Shown: in pieces, positions 1-10,179 of the stretch
Layout of the letters: every line of letters starts with the position of its first letter
How positions within the stretch are numbered: the first letter of the stretch is position 1
Assembly: GCA_023614405.1 (NCBI GenBank)
Contig: CM042686.1
Coordinates: 468,938,740 to 469,002,739, forward strand
DNA from: Avena insularis
Lineage: Eukaryota > Streptophyta > Magnoliopsida > Poales > Poaceae
Reading direction: 5' to 3'
Length of the DNA stretch: 64,000 bases
Notes under the pieces: generated by a model
The model's input: only the letters and a program-made list of their open reading frames with translations
What the model was told of the DNA's origin: nothing
Databases searched by the model: none
Made by a program: the position numbers and the translations under genes

Positions 1-1
1 T

Positions 2-244
2 TTCAATAAAGGTGATTTGATTCTCCGGCTTGTGCAACAAAGAAAGCACAAACTTTCCCCAGTATGCGAAGGTCCCTTTATAGTTAGTCGAGTATTGCAC
101 AATGGTTCGTACTACTTAACTGACATGAGGCCATTCAAAGAAAGATCTGCTACTAAGAAGAGAAAGAGAGCTAGAGGCAGTACAAATTCGGATGAGTTAT
201 ACAGACCATAGAATATTGCTCAGCTACGTCCCTTTTATTCTTAG
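2..244 (+). pseudogene. Integrase C-terminal end (Tat-1 pol)
   Basis: The frame starts before the window and reads through a basic, strand-rich C-terminal integrase segment (GDLILRLVQ, then KLSPVCEGPFIVSRVL), as in gypsy integrases where this part binds DNA. A TAG at 209-211 interrupts it. The same frame then continues as NIAQLRPFYS to a natural stop at 242-244. The premature stop fits a single TGG to TAG change at a tryptophan, so it looks like decay of a real end. No catalytic core is present in the window. Confidence 0.8.
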
Positions 245-808
245 TTTATCCTTCTTTGTAAGCATATATATGTACATGTTCTGTGAGAAATAAAAGTCTT
301 GGTTGCCTCAAGTTTTTTCTGAGAAGTTTTACCATCTTATTTCCGAATGATCATGTCATAGTCGAAAATCCCAGAATACTTGAAAGTACTTTATGCTCAT
401 GTTTGTTCTGGTTTAGATTTATGATTCTAAAAATGCCAACTTCGGGTATAACCTTAAAGTTTTTAGGCTATACTTTGGTTATTTGTCTGATTGCCGGATG
501 CGGGTATTTTCTGAGTAGTGAATTGTTGGTACTGGAAGTCGGCTTTGTTTTAGAGTTTAAACTGGTTTAGCAATTGAGCTCCGTTGCTCGGCAAAGTTTC
601 CGTGCAGAAGGTTTAGCCGGCTCACGAAAGGGACGAGGCGGAAAGCCAGATAAACGATAAGTATAGATGAAAAAGTATAAGTGCTTATGTAAACATTTCA
701 GCCGAAAAGTGTTGAATAGATCAGAAGCTTAGCACTAGCAAAATTGTAAGTACTGCATATTTACAGACCCATCATGTTTCTCAGAATAATACAATTGTTT
801 CTGGCAAT
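245..808. other. Spacer between Tat-1 pol and its antisense gene
   Basis: No coding signal is convincing here. The one ORF of 95 codons matches nothing I recognise and is probably chance in AT-rich sequence. This stretch would be the 3' untranslated region of both the pol transcript and the converging antisense gene. Confidence 0.6.
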
Positions 809-3800
809 CTATGATGCAGGAGGAGAGGAAGGAGCTACCGGCTCGCTGGATACATCGCCTTGATATCGTTCCGAGATGTCTAGATCCGATACGGTCTGTT
901 CATCGTCGGCAACTTCTGCTGATTCTTCGGGAGGCACAGGCGGCGTGTCCAAGCGGGTGAAGAAGGGAGTGTCGTAGCTGGTTAGATCAGCTACATGGCA
1001 CCCATATCCGGTGCAGGAGTCCATGATCGCCTTGATGTCTTGCTCCTGACCATCTTCATCCACTGTAGAATACCCCCTGGTCACTTGCCATATCTCCATG
1101 CTTCCATGGTGGCTCATGACCATGGTGAGAGCGTTTTGTGTCGCGGATCGCGTATAGGACATATTACAATCCTGGACAAGCTGCGGCATATCCTTCGCTT
1201 TGTCCCGCACCTGAAAATCCGACATGCTATGCATATCCAGAATCTTGAGAGCTTCGCCAATATCCTCAAGGGATTGGCGGAAGTCATGAAGCAAATCACC
1301 GACTTGGGTAAGCCGGTGGGTGCGAGGCTCGGCACAGATGAAGTCCATCAAGTTCAGAGGACCTATACACAAAAACAGTTAAGAAATCTGACATTGAAAG
1401 AAGTGGAAGAAAATAGACAAATCAGACAGATGGAACATACCGAAGATGACATCGTCAACTTTGGTCTTCTCATCCCGAAGACTCTGGAGTTCAGCCCGGA
1501 GCGCCTCGGAAAGGTCCTTCTCTCTGCACAACTCATCATTGAGGTCCAAGATTTTCTGATCTTGAGCGGCAATCTTGCGATCATGCTCGTCAGTAGCCAT
1601 GGAGGAGGATTTGAGAACTTGAGCGATGCTCTTCTCATGATCTGCCTTGAGCTTATCCTGCTCTTGGCGAAGTTCTTTGTTCTCCACCACCAAGGTTTTG
1701 AGGTTCTCGGCCTCTTCAATCATAGCGCAGGACTGTTTCACCAGCGCTGTAAGTCAAAAAAGAACAACAGTTTAGGAAAAAATTCGACTGTGAAAACATG
1801 AAAGACAAGGTTTGAGTCTCAGAATGTTTACCCTCGGCCTCATCCTTGGAGACCTTCAGCTCAGCATTTTCAAGTCGGAGAGATCTGATCTCTCTCCGCT
1901 TGTTGCACGAGCCTTGGGGGCTACACTAGTTCATTCTTTGGCATCCTAAGGAAGCATAAAATCGGATTATATATCCTACTTCATGCTTGGGGGATAGAGG
2001 CTATGATATACAATAAAGAAAAATGTGAGTTAGAATTCCGACTTACATGATGTTCATGTGTGAGCTTGCTCAGACATATGTTCACCTCGGTGGAAACTTT
2101 CTCGGCGAGGGTGAGTGGGATAATCGGAGGTGGTGGAAGCACACCAGCTCTATGTCCCTCGTCGCGAATGCGAACTTGTTCAAGAAGGTTGGAGTACTTG
2201 ATGTCTTCCGCCTCTTGCGCTTCTTCTTCGGCAGAGAGATTTCTTTTCTTCAGGCATTGCCTGGCCAGCCGCTGGATCTCTTCCGCAGATTTCCGAGAAA
2301 GCCAAACTTGGCAAGACCCGGATTGTTGAGAAGGTTTTCTGCAAAGATCTCTACCGAGGTATCATTACCCGAAGAGGTTTCACCCTTATCTAAACCTGAC
2401 TCACTCATGGTGACGTCAGTTTGCGATTCAAGGATCGCTGGCTCTGTTGAAGGAGCCGGATCTTCTGCGACATTCGACAAAGGAGTAATCACCGGCATTG
2501 CAGAGGATTGGGGGCAGGAGTCGGAGGAGCCATAGCAGGGGAAGCTATGGTCAGCTTCGTCTGTCACAGGGGCTTCGAAGAAGTTCCCTTCCCCTTACCC
2601 TTGATGAGCTTCTTAGCTCTGAGAATGTAATAGAGTCAAAAATATTACATATCAGAAGAAAATTTGAGAAAGGTATAAAGGTGAAAAGTTGTGTTGAAAG
2701 TTACCTCTTCACGATGGGCACCTCCTTTGTGCCAACAGCCACTATCGGATCCTTGCCCTTCTTGGGCACAATGTCCGGCAATGGGACTAGTTCAACCTCC
2801 TGAGAGAACTCGGGAGGATATCCTTCGAGCAGAGCAAATTCCGACTCGGGGAGGTCAGCAAGCTGAAAAATAAGAAAAAATATCAGTATTGCGATATAAC
2901 TTAAAAAATGAAACACATAAAAGGTTTATTGTTAAGAGCTTACCGGCACAACGGGGTTTTTCGTTGTGTGCATGTCCAGAGAAACCTCCGGGATTCTCCT
3001 CTTGATCCGCTCCCTTATCAGGCATTTAATCTGGCTTATATAACCTTGCGAGGTATAGGCTCTGGGGCTAATGCGGAGGGAATCCTTTTTGAACGATGTA
3101 ATGGAGTGCATCAATTGGTCTCCGTGGTACTGAAGGCGTTGGATCCGGCATGACACCCAACATTGGACCAAGTCGGATCCCTTCAGTCCTTTGTGTTTGA
3201 TTATATATTCGATCCGCCACTTGGCGAGGATCAGATCATCACTGAGAGCCGGAGGTGCCTCGTCCCAAGACGGTTGGGCCGTGGCGGATCCATCGATGAA
3301 TGCCAGTAAAGCAGTGGCTTTGCCGGGAGCCAGAACATCTTTGTGGTAAAAGAAGGTGGCTGGCCATTGTTTGACCGAGTCACTGGCTAGAATCTTTGGA
3401 TAGGCACGATCACGCCTAACTGAAAAGCTAATTGTACCGGTAATATAAGGATTACCGGCCGTGATAGAATTTCTCCGGACATATAAGTAGTACCGGAATA
3501 AGGTAAGACTCGGCCTAATGCCGAGAAATCCCTCGAACAAAGCCGCATAGGCGCTCATATCTAGGAGGGAGTTTGGAGGAAGATGGTGTAGTTGAATACT
3601 ATAGTGATCCATCACCTCCGAAAAGAATTCCGAGGGAGGAAATGACAAACCTCTATCGAGGTGGGTTCCGAAGTATACCCGCTCGTCGGTGCGCGGGTTG
3701 GGGATGGTCTCGCTGGAGCCGCTCCGCCAGTCTTCGGCGCGTAGGAGACCTTCTTTCTCCACGCCGCGGAGCTTCTTGTCGTCTAGCATGCTGGGGATCC

Positions 3801-3885
3801 AGACCCCGCGATAGCTTTCCTTCTCTGCCGCCGCCTCCGCCATCGCCGCTGCCGCAGCCAAGCCGGAAGATGAAGACGAAGCCAT
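809..3885 (-). CDS. Antisense six-exon accessory gene of Tat-1 (Transposase_28-like domain plus coiled coil)
   Basis: Function is unknown. The gene reads against the element. Exon 1 (3885-2944, 314 codons from its ATG) has an Ala/Ser-rich start, then a folded region resembling the plant putative gypsy-type transposon domain (Transposase_28, PF04195). It ends exactly at a GT donor (CCG|GTAAGC). Exon 2 is 2862-2705. Exon 3 is about 2619-2048 and ends at GTAAGT; it is acidic and holds small frame breaks. Exon 4 is about 1950-1832 and exon 5 is 1746-1441; both read as heptad-rich coiled coil. Exon 6 is 1362-809 and has an acidic tail. All introns I could place are GT-AG, and exon 5 joins exon 6 in frame. 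Tat-2 carries the same plan. Frame breaks in exons 3 and 4 make this copy probably inactive as a full protein. Confidence 0.72.
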
Positions 3886-4433
3886 TCTTCTAGAGCACCG
3901 GTGACCTTAGATGGGCGGCGTTGGGAGTTTTGGGAAGCAAGGAAGCTCTATGCGCGAGGGAGATTTGGAGGAGAAGAAACGGCGAGGGAACATGTGAAGA
4001 GAGATGAAGAAGAATCCTCACCCTTATATCCACCTAACCGTGCCAAGATTCGTGCAAATGCTACAGTGTAACTGCCACGCGTCGTGGAAGGACCCACACG
4101 ATGATTATGTCGCCTCGATCTTTGCGTACGCATTGAAACGATGCCTCGGTTCTGCGAACGGCAGACCCACCAACGGTCGTGCTGACAGGATGTTTGTCAG
4201 ATGACATGACTTGACCATGACGAGTGTCAGATGACGTCAGAGACCAAGTTCCGGCTTAGTTTGAAATCAAGCTAGAAAATCCGAGTAACCTGCTGATAGG
4301 TCCGACTTATTTTGAAACCCAGATCGTATTTTTTGTTGTGAAGTTTCAGGAACCCTTCAAGATTCTGCAAGCCGAAGATCAAGCTAGACGATGATGAATC
4401 CGACTTTGGATCTTGGAGACTTCCAGGGGCTGC
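3886..4433. other. Tat-1 region between antisense gene and 3' LTR
   Basis: No convincing coding sequence. It should hold the antisense gene promoter and, at its right end, the Tat-1 polypurine tract (CCAGGGGCTGC just before the LTR). Confidence 0.5.
4023..4030 (-). promoter_or_regulatory. Possible TATA box for the antisense gene
   Basis: On the minus strand the sequence reads GATATAAG, about 140 bp upstream of the antisense ATG at 3885. The position suits a core promoter inside the element, separate from the LTR promoter. This is inference from motif and spacing only. Confidence 0.3.
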
Positions 4434-4941
4434 TATTGGGGTTATACTTTCCGGGTATCCTCACAGTTCCTCACTGACCAGGGTGGCCCACTTCGGGTTA
4501 GAGCTTTGCTTCACCGGCGGCCCAGTCAGGGAGAAGAGACGGAGTCCAATCCGGCTACGAGAAGGCCTAGAAGGCTTACAAACTTAGGCCCATAGTATTA
4601 CTTGTAGTTCAAGATGTACTCTGTCACCAACTCTTAGTCGTAGCCGGACTGATCTCTCCTGTAAACCCTAGGCCGGATATCTATATAAGCCGTCCTAGGG
4701 AGAGCCTTTAGGGCACCTACCCTCATAGTCTACAAACTCGCACAGGCGAACCCTTGTAACCCATATTCCTGCTCTGCCGTATTACTGGATTGCTAGCAGG
4801 AGTAGGATCCGTCCAAAGCCGGCGGATCGAACCTAGGTAAACTTGTGTGCTCACCATCCCAGAACACCGTACGTCTCACACCCCTCCCTTCTGCATGCCT
4901 CGAGGACCCCCTCATGGCATACTTGTCATCAATCCGACGAT
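4434..4941 (+). repeat. Tat-1 3' LTR
   Basis: It follows a GGGGCT polypurine tract, as the Tat-2 LTR does, and begins TATTGGGG, probably a decayed TGTTGGGG. A TATA box (CTATATAAG) lies near 4680-4688. The 3' end is set by where homology to the neighbouring element resumes. The matching 5' LTR is outside the window, so both ends are approximate. Confidence 0.6.
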
Positions 4942-5344
4942 AAGAGGAGTTCCGGCTAATTATGGGTTACTCGCCTACACATATATCTATAAGATTATAA
5001 TTGTTACATTCACCATTCATCCACCAGGCACAGTCACTATCAGCATGAACTGAATCTCCCCGCGCCTTCTTTCGTCATCTGTAGGAAACAACAAACAAGC
5101 AAAGCCGTTTTTACTTTTATGTTTTTTATTTCTGAAGTTTACATTCCAGTTTTATTTAAATTTATCACATTTAATCAACACCCCATTCTTATGTCAACAC
5201 TTGTAGTCAATTCACTCGAAGACCTGTGACACCTTCGGGTGTGACAAAGACTTCATCAATAAACACTTACCTTTGGGATCCCTATGGGATCAATATCTGA
5301 ACTTCGAAACTAGCTACAAACGATCTGTGCACTTGTAGTCATCA
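4942..5344 (+). repeat. 5' LTR (truncated) of the small gag-only element
   Basis: Matches 6016-6420 with scattered substitutions over about 400 bp and ends GTAGTCATCA ten bases before a primer-binding site. The true start is lost to the Tat-1 insertion. Confidence 0.7.
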
Positions 5345-5354
5345 AGCTATTTTT

Positions 5355-5372
5355 TGGCGCCATTGCCGGGGA
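5355..5372 (+). promoter_or_regulatory. Primer-binding site, tRNA-Asp type
   Basis: TGGCGCCATTGCCGGGGA differs at one base from the complement of the plant tRNA-Asp 3' end, the primer used by Athila-type elements. It primes minus-strand DNA synthesis. Confidence 0.8.
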
Positions 5373-5422
5373 GCTAAGCGCTAAGTGTTTATCTTTGACA
5401 TTTTAGGTGTTGCTACTACAAA

Positions 5423-5999
5423 ATGTTCTCCTTAGGAGACAAAGGGTCTACATGGTCTTGTAGGACTTATCTGCCAGATTATATTGAGCGCATGCCTGCT
5501 CAGAGGCGCGAAGAAATTATTGAAAAACTTTTAAGATCAAATAAAGTTGAAGTTGAAAACCTGATTGATATTATGGAAATTATGTCTATTTACAGGACAA
5601 CTCCTATGAAACCTGAGAAAACTCTCATGGAATACAGTGCTCCAAGTTCTGAATTTCCTAAACAACCAATAGAGTTCCCTAATCTTGGAGTTAGAGAATA
5701 TTGGTTTGATGGTGGAATTGTTAAAATTTTGCAGGAGAAAGCCTTCAGGAAGATGAAGACCCATGAAGTCATATTAGAGAGTTTGATGATGTGATAACAT
5801 CGCTTGAACCAAAAGGTTTGCCAAGAGACTTCTCATGTCTTAAATTATTTTGATGGTCTCTTAAAGGTAAAGCTCTAGACTGGTTATATTCTCTCCCTCA
5901 CCATTACATTAAATTCTCTCCCTCTCTAAGTAACCTGAAGGGTCTTAATCATCTAGTGTCTGACCATGGTTTTGGTAGCATGCTAGTAGGATTATTGAA
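5423..5999 (+). pseudogene. Gag-like fragment of the small element
   Basis: An ATG at 5423 opens 123 codons (to 5794) with no motif I can name. A frameshift near 5790 leads into a second frame reading LKGKALDWLYSLP, which resembles the central gypsy gag motif (structural capsid protein that packages element RNA). An in-frame TGA just before that motif also breaks it. The piece ends shortly before the 3' LTR, so it is only a partial gag. Confidence 0.55.
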
Positions 6000-6015
6000 G
6001 TTGGGATGAAATCTA

Positions 6016-6420
6016 CCAGGAGGAGTTCCGGATAATGATGGGTTACTCGCCTACACATATATCTATAAGATTATAATTGTTACATTCACCTTTCATCCAC
6101 CAGGCACAGTCACTATCACCATGAACTGAATCTCCCCGCGCCTTCTTTCGTTATCTATAGGAAACAACAAACAAGCAAATCTGTTCTTTACTTTAAAGCT
6201 TTTTATTTCTGAAGTTTACATTCCAGTTTTGTTTAAATTTATTGCATTAAATACACACCCATTATTATTTCAACACCTGTAGTAAATTCACTCGAAGACC
6301 TGTGACAACTTCAGGTGTGACAGAGACTTCATCAATAAACACTTATCTTTGGGCTCCCTGTGGGATCGATATCTGAACTTCGAAACTAGCTACAAACGAT
6401 CTGTGCACTTGTAGTCATCA
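6016..6420 (+). repeat. 3' LTR of the small gag-only element
   Basis: Second copy of the repeat at 4942-5344, ending in the same GTAGTCATCA. The left boundary is uncertain because no clean TG start can be matched in the truncated partner. Confidence 0.65.
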
Positions 6421-6720
6421 TATATCTAAGGAGGAAGATGTCACTCTTCCTGCCTGTTTCTCAAAAACTTTGGTTGCTCCTTCATTTGCCAAAGCATGCT
6501 GCTCCGTCAACCAGCACTCCTTCTACTGCTAGTGGCGCCACTTAGTATTGTATTTTTATTTATGTCAGCTTCTTGTAATGAATCCTATTTCCTATATAGT
6601 TTTGTGGTCTTTTGGAGAACATTGATACTTTGTATCTTTGACTTATCCCGTAAGTTTGAGAATCGAGTGTGCCTGATGAATCTTTCTTGCTGATTACTGT
6701 CCCATACACTCTTCCTTCAG
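6421..6720. other. Unassigned sequence
   Basis: No repeat partner in this window and no convincing reading frame. It may be internal sequence of the Athila-type element whose LTR follows, or a remnant of a host element of the small gag-only insertion. Confidence 0.4.
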
Positions 6721-7887
6721 AATGTATATGAGATCTCCACCCTCTCCAACATCTCTAGCTTCATCACCATGATGAAGAGGGAGTATTCCACCTCTGTGCT
6801 ATGGGTTTGTGGCAGTAGATTGATCTATTTCTCTCTTGTTCTTCATAGATCTAGTACCATATGAGCTTCCCAACATGATTATGGTCATATTTGTAATTCC
6901 TATGTGGTGGATCTTTGTTCTATGATTTGATATTTGAGATTGGAATCTATTTTGTGTAGGATGTTTTAATAGATGCATATCATTCACCCTGTTCTTCATT
7001 GCTTGTTTTGATCCAACTTGTATGCAGGAACTTGTATGGGGATAAGTGTGTGTTAGATGGAGTAGCATGGGGGTGGAGATTGAATTGTGACACATAATAT
7101 TCAAGATCTACTTGGTTTTTACGTTTCTTTTGCTGCCTCACTAGGGGTAAAGTTAAATCATGTGCTATAGTTATCACGTGACAATGTGATGACCTTGTTA
7201 GATCAAGGTAGCATATTCGTATTTCAAACATCATATAATATTGCTTAAAGCTATACTCTGATTTGTTCTTAAATCAAGATTGCATGAAGATTTCCCTTTC
7301 TCAAGGAGTATAAGAGAGAGATGTATTCTATCTCAATATTAGAATGTGATGCCATATTAGTTCCTTTTATCAAGAACTTATAGAATTTCCATGAATCTTT
7401 ATCATTGATGAATTGTTTTGTGATCACTACAACCTAAAAAGAGAGTAGACAAGTGAACCATGAAACCCGAACCGATTTTAATCATAAGAAACACCTTTCC
7501 ATTGCATCTACTATCCTTTATAACTTCCGCAATTTATTATTTCGAAAATACAAAAATACTTTATCTACTTGCAATCACTTATAAAAACCCAAAAACAACT
7601 CTACAATCTTCCATATCATCTAGTTTGCATTGCTTTACATTATTTACTTCTTCTATTTCAGTTTACATTTTATTTTATTTCATATTACTAATATGAAACC
7701 TTGTGCTTGACAACCAATTGGTGGAGTTGGGGACACAAGACAATTATTTTGCTTTAAAGGTTGCTTGAAGAGGAGAAGACAAACATCCTTCCATAACCAA
7801 TTCCCCAAGAGTTAGATATAAACCCTCGAGTCACCCTCGTGGGGGGAAAGAAGCTTGCTACAACACTCTGCACTTGGAGTCCCAACA
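6721..7887 (+). repeat. Athila-type LTR fragment, plus strand
   Basis: The right end reads CTGCACTTGGAGTCCCAACA, nearly the same terminus as the minus-strand LTR that ends at 60376. An upstream block (GTTGGGGACACAAGA) is also shared with that LTR. It abuts Tat-0 pol sequence directly at 7888, so 7887 is a true LTR end. The left limit is approximate, and no internal region is attached, so it is a truncated or solo LTR. Confidence 0.6.
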
Positions 7888-8543
7888 AAAACTGGCCACG
7901 TTTGTTGCCATCAACTGGGCGCTGGAGTGGTGGCCACATATCTCTCCGTGGATGTCCTTGAGATGAGCTTTCCTTCTTCGGGTGTCACACATTGCTGGAG
8001 CACACCCGAGATACTTGTTTTGAAGAGTTCAACCTTTATTACCCGGAAGGCCCTGGACCAGTAGGTGATGCCCTGTGCTTTGACTGTATCTTCTGGGAGT
8101 TCTTTATTTATCATGTATGCCAGAGACAGCTACATCCATGTGGTTTCTATCATCATGACATCTTCGGGTTCTTCCTCATCTTCTGGAGCAAGTGTGGGTT
8201 CGGGTGATGGTGCAGCCCCTGAGTCAATCTACAACTCATCCCCTTGCATGCCTCAAGTTTTGCGGCTTTAGTGGCTTTTTTGACCTTGATGGAGCGCTCA
8301 CTGATCTATTCCCAGAAAATCCCAGGTGGTACAGGTAGGTAGATGGACCCAATGTTCGAAAGATTGTCGGCTTCCCCATTGCTTGCTCTACAAATATGGG
8401 AGACCTCACACCCATCGAAGTAACCCTCCATGATGTTGTACATGTCACGGTACGCGATCATGTTGTCACTGATGGCATCACACTTATTCATTACGTGGTA
8501 TGCAATCAGGTTTGAATCTCCGGAGATTTTGAGGCGAGTTACG
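7888..8543 (-). pseudogene. Tat-0 pol, left piece: Tat-type RNase H to integrase zinc region
   Basis: Read on the minus strand from 8543, it begins inside the second, archaeal-like RNase H typical of Tat elements (SGDSNL, then the NMIAYRDMYNIMEGYFDGCE block). It runs through the linker into the start of the integrase zinc-binding region (TYWSRAFRVI, then a CGHH pair near 7930). The same blocks occur in Tat-2 at about 14920-15510. RNase H removes RNA from the RNA-DNA hybrid; the zinc region helps integrase bind DNA ends. Frameshifts break it. The upstream half lies at 59593-60375; Athila-1 separates them. Confidence 0.8.
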
Positions 8544-9664
8544 TGATACCTTCGATCCGGATTGACGGATGTAGTATAATAGCTTTTTCCCTAGAAGACC
8601 TAGGTTTAATAGAACCTTTGAAAGCAATGCTGAAAGGAAATAAAAAGGACACGTCTACAAGACTTTGTTTCTTTGTTTTACCTTAGTTTATCGGACCAAT
8701 CTAGTTTACTTTTATAATGGGTTGAATCAATGGATGGAGATAGGCCAGGGTTAAAGATCCACCTACAGCTGCACATCATATGGAATAAAAGATAATAATA
8801 AGCATAGGCATGTGTAATGGTTGAATATGAATAATCTCTTGTGGGAAACACATCCTAACATACTAGAGCCCCGTTGATGCAGCAAGCATAGACAATAGTC
8901 TTTTAATCCAACCAAGTGAACCACGAATCAACGAGCTACAAATGATTATTAAGTGTAAAACACAGATCAAAACATTAAGTGGTGATGTTGTTGTGATCCC
9001 GAATGGGTCGCTAAACAAAGACCTTACTACCCTTTATGTCACTAGGGTTCCTATGAGATCGCCGCAAGCCTTTATCAATCTATGGGATCTTGGGTACCTA
9101 CAAGTCCACAGATCAAGGCAAGAGACAAAGAAATACAAAAGATACAAATATCTATTACAAACAAAACAGAATACTCCCATGAGTTAGATGCACATAATTG
9201 CTGCGAGGTTTCTCCCCAACCCGCAGCCCGTGAGGACTAATCACTCATAACAAATAGATCAACAATATAAAACATTGTGCAAAATACTTAGATTGAAATA
9301 AAATATTCTTATAATGGTCGCCAAATCACAAGGAGATCTAAAGTACAAAGCAATGGATATGGATAATGGAAAGGATGGATGATGGAAGTGATGAACAATG
9401 GATGAATAATGGCTTGGATCTCCTTTGGTGGTGTTCTGATGTAATTTGAGAATGGCAGCTCTCTGGCCGTTGGCTGTAGCCTCAAAATATATAGGCATAT
9501 TCATGAAAGTTGTAGGGTTTAATGAGACGAAGCCATCGCCACATGGTACGGTCAGACCGTATGGGCGGGCTCTGCACGTACCAATGGTCGTTAAGCTTGC
9601 TGACGCTAGGGAATGACTCCCCAATTACTTGGCTGTGTGGACTTCCGCAAAAACTTTCATTATG
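8544..9664 (-). repeat. Athila-1 3' LTR, first part
   Basis: Matches 58288-59426 of the other LTR almost throughout. Plus-strand left edge is TGATACCTTCGATCCG. It is cut after ...TTCATTATG by Tat-2 and resumes at 22531. Confidence 0.85.
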
Positions 9665-10153
9665 TGACATGGGTTTACCCTACAGGTACTCGAGCTTGGT
9701 ATATACGACCTAAATACGTAAAGTCCCACGGTGTCTCCAAGGCCCAAATGAAGGACTCGAGTAACCTACGGACTCTCGATTGCTTGAATAACAAGAAGAA
9801 GCTAAAGATAGAAAGTTTGAAGGGGAAAACCCTAACTTGTAACCGACTCGACCTACTACCCGAGACCTAGCCTACCTATATAAAGGCTAGGAGGGGGCGG
9901 CGAGGAGGACACACACAACCCTAGTTTCCTCAACCCTTGCCAGATTGCATCTGCGCACCATTGTAATCTTCGATTCCTTCTATAATTCCACGAGCAGACA
10001 AGCAGGAGTAGGGACATCTATGAGGCCTGAACCTGGGTAAATCTTTGAGTCCCCTGTGTGCTTGTTTGCTAGCCGATAAATGTCTCTAGCGCTCCCTCCT
10101 TCTCCAAAACCCAAGTCCATAACAATGGGCATTGATGAGTTAAACCCTCGTCA
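9665..10153 (+). repeat. Tat-2 5' LTR
   Basis: 489 bp, from TGACATGGG to CCCTCGTCA. A TATA box (TATATAAA) lies at 9877-9884, the probable core promoter. Its partner at 22045 has lost the TG start (TAACATGGG). Confidence 0.92.
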
Positions 10154-10155
10154 AT

Positions 10156-10171
10156 TGGCGCCGTCTGTGGG
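10156..10171 (+). promoter_or_regulatory. Tat-2 primer-binding site
   Basis: TGGCGCCGTCTGTGGG starts two bases after the LTR. The TGGCGCC start is usual for gypsy primer sites; I do not assign the tRNA. Confidence 0.75.
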
Positions 10172-10179
10172 AATCGGGA

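Larger units (their letters stand above)
1..4941 (+). mobile_element. Tat-1: 3' part of a Tat-clade Ty3/gypsy retrotransposon
   Basis: The window opens inside this element. In order it shows the last part of integrase, a 0.56-kb spacer, a spliced gene on the opposite strand, and a 3' LTR. Pol followed by an antisense gene and then the LTR is the known plan of Tat-clade elements such as Grande and RIRE2. The 5' LTR, gag and most of pol lie outside the window. The right edge (4941) is inferred: sequence just after it is shared with a copy at about 6020, so Tat-1 seems to have inserted into the left LTR of the next element. Confidence 0.8.
4942..6420 (+). mobile_element. Small gag-only LTR element with tRNA-Asp-type primer site
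   Basis: About 400 bp at 4942-5344 is repeated at about 6016-6420. The first copy is followed by a primer-binding site and a short gag-like frame, then the second copy. That is the plan of a drastically shortened, non-autonomous gypsy element. No protease, reverse transcriptase or integrase is present. Its left LTR is cut by Tat-1, so the start and left TSD cannot be seen. TATAT follows the right LTR. Confidence 0.7.

Noticed and set aside
283..570. 95-codon ORF after Tat-1 integrase
   Set aside because: Hydrophobic, AT-rich, no counterpart in Tat-2, no recognised domain; likely chance.
995..1801. 268-codon plus-strand ORF
   Set aside because: It is the shadow of the antisense exons 5 and 6, which have splice sites and coiled-coil coding on the minus strand. 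The plus frame has no motif and crosses the introns.
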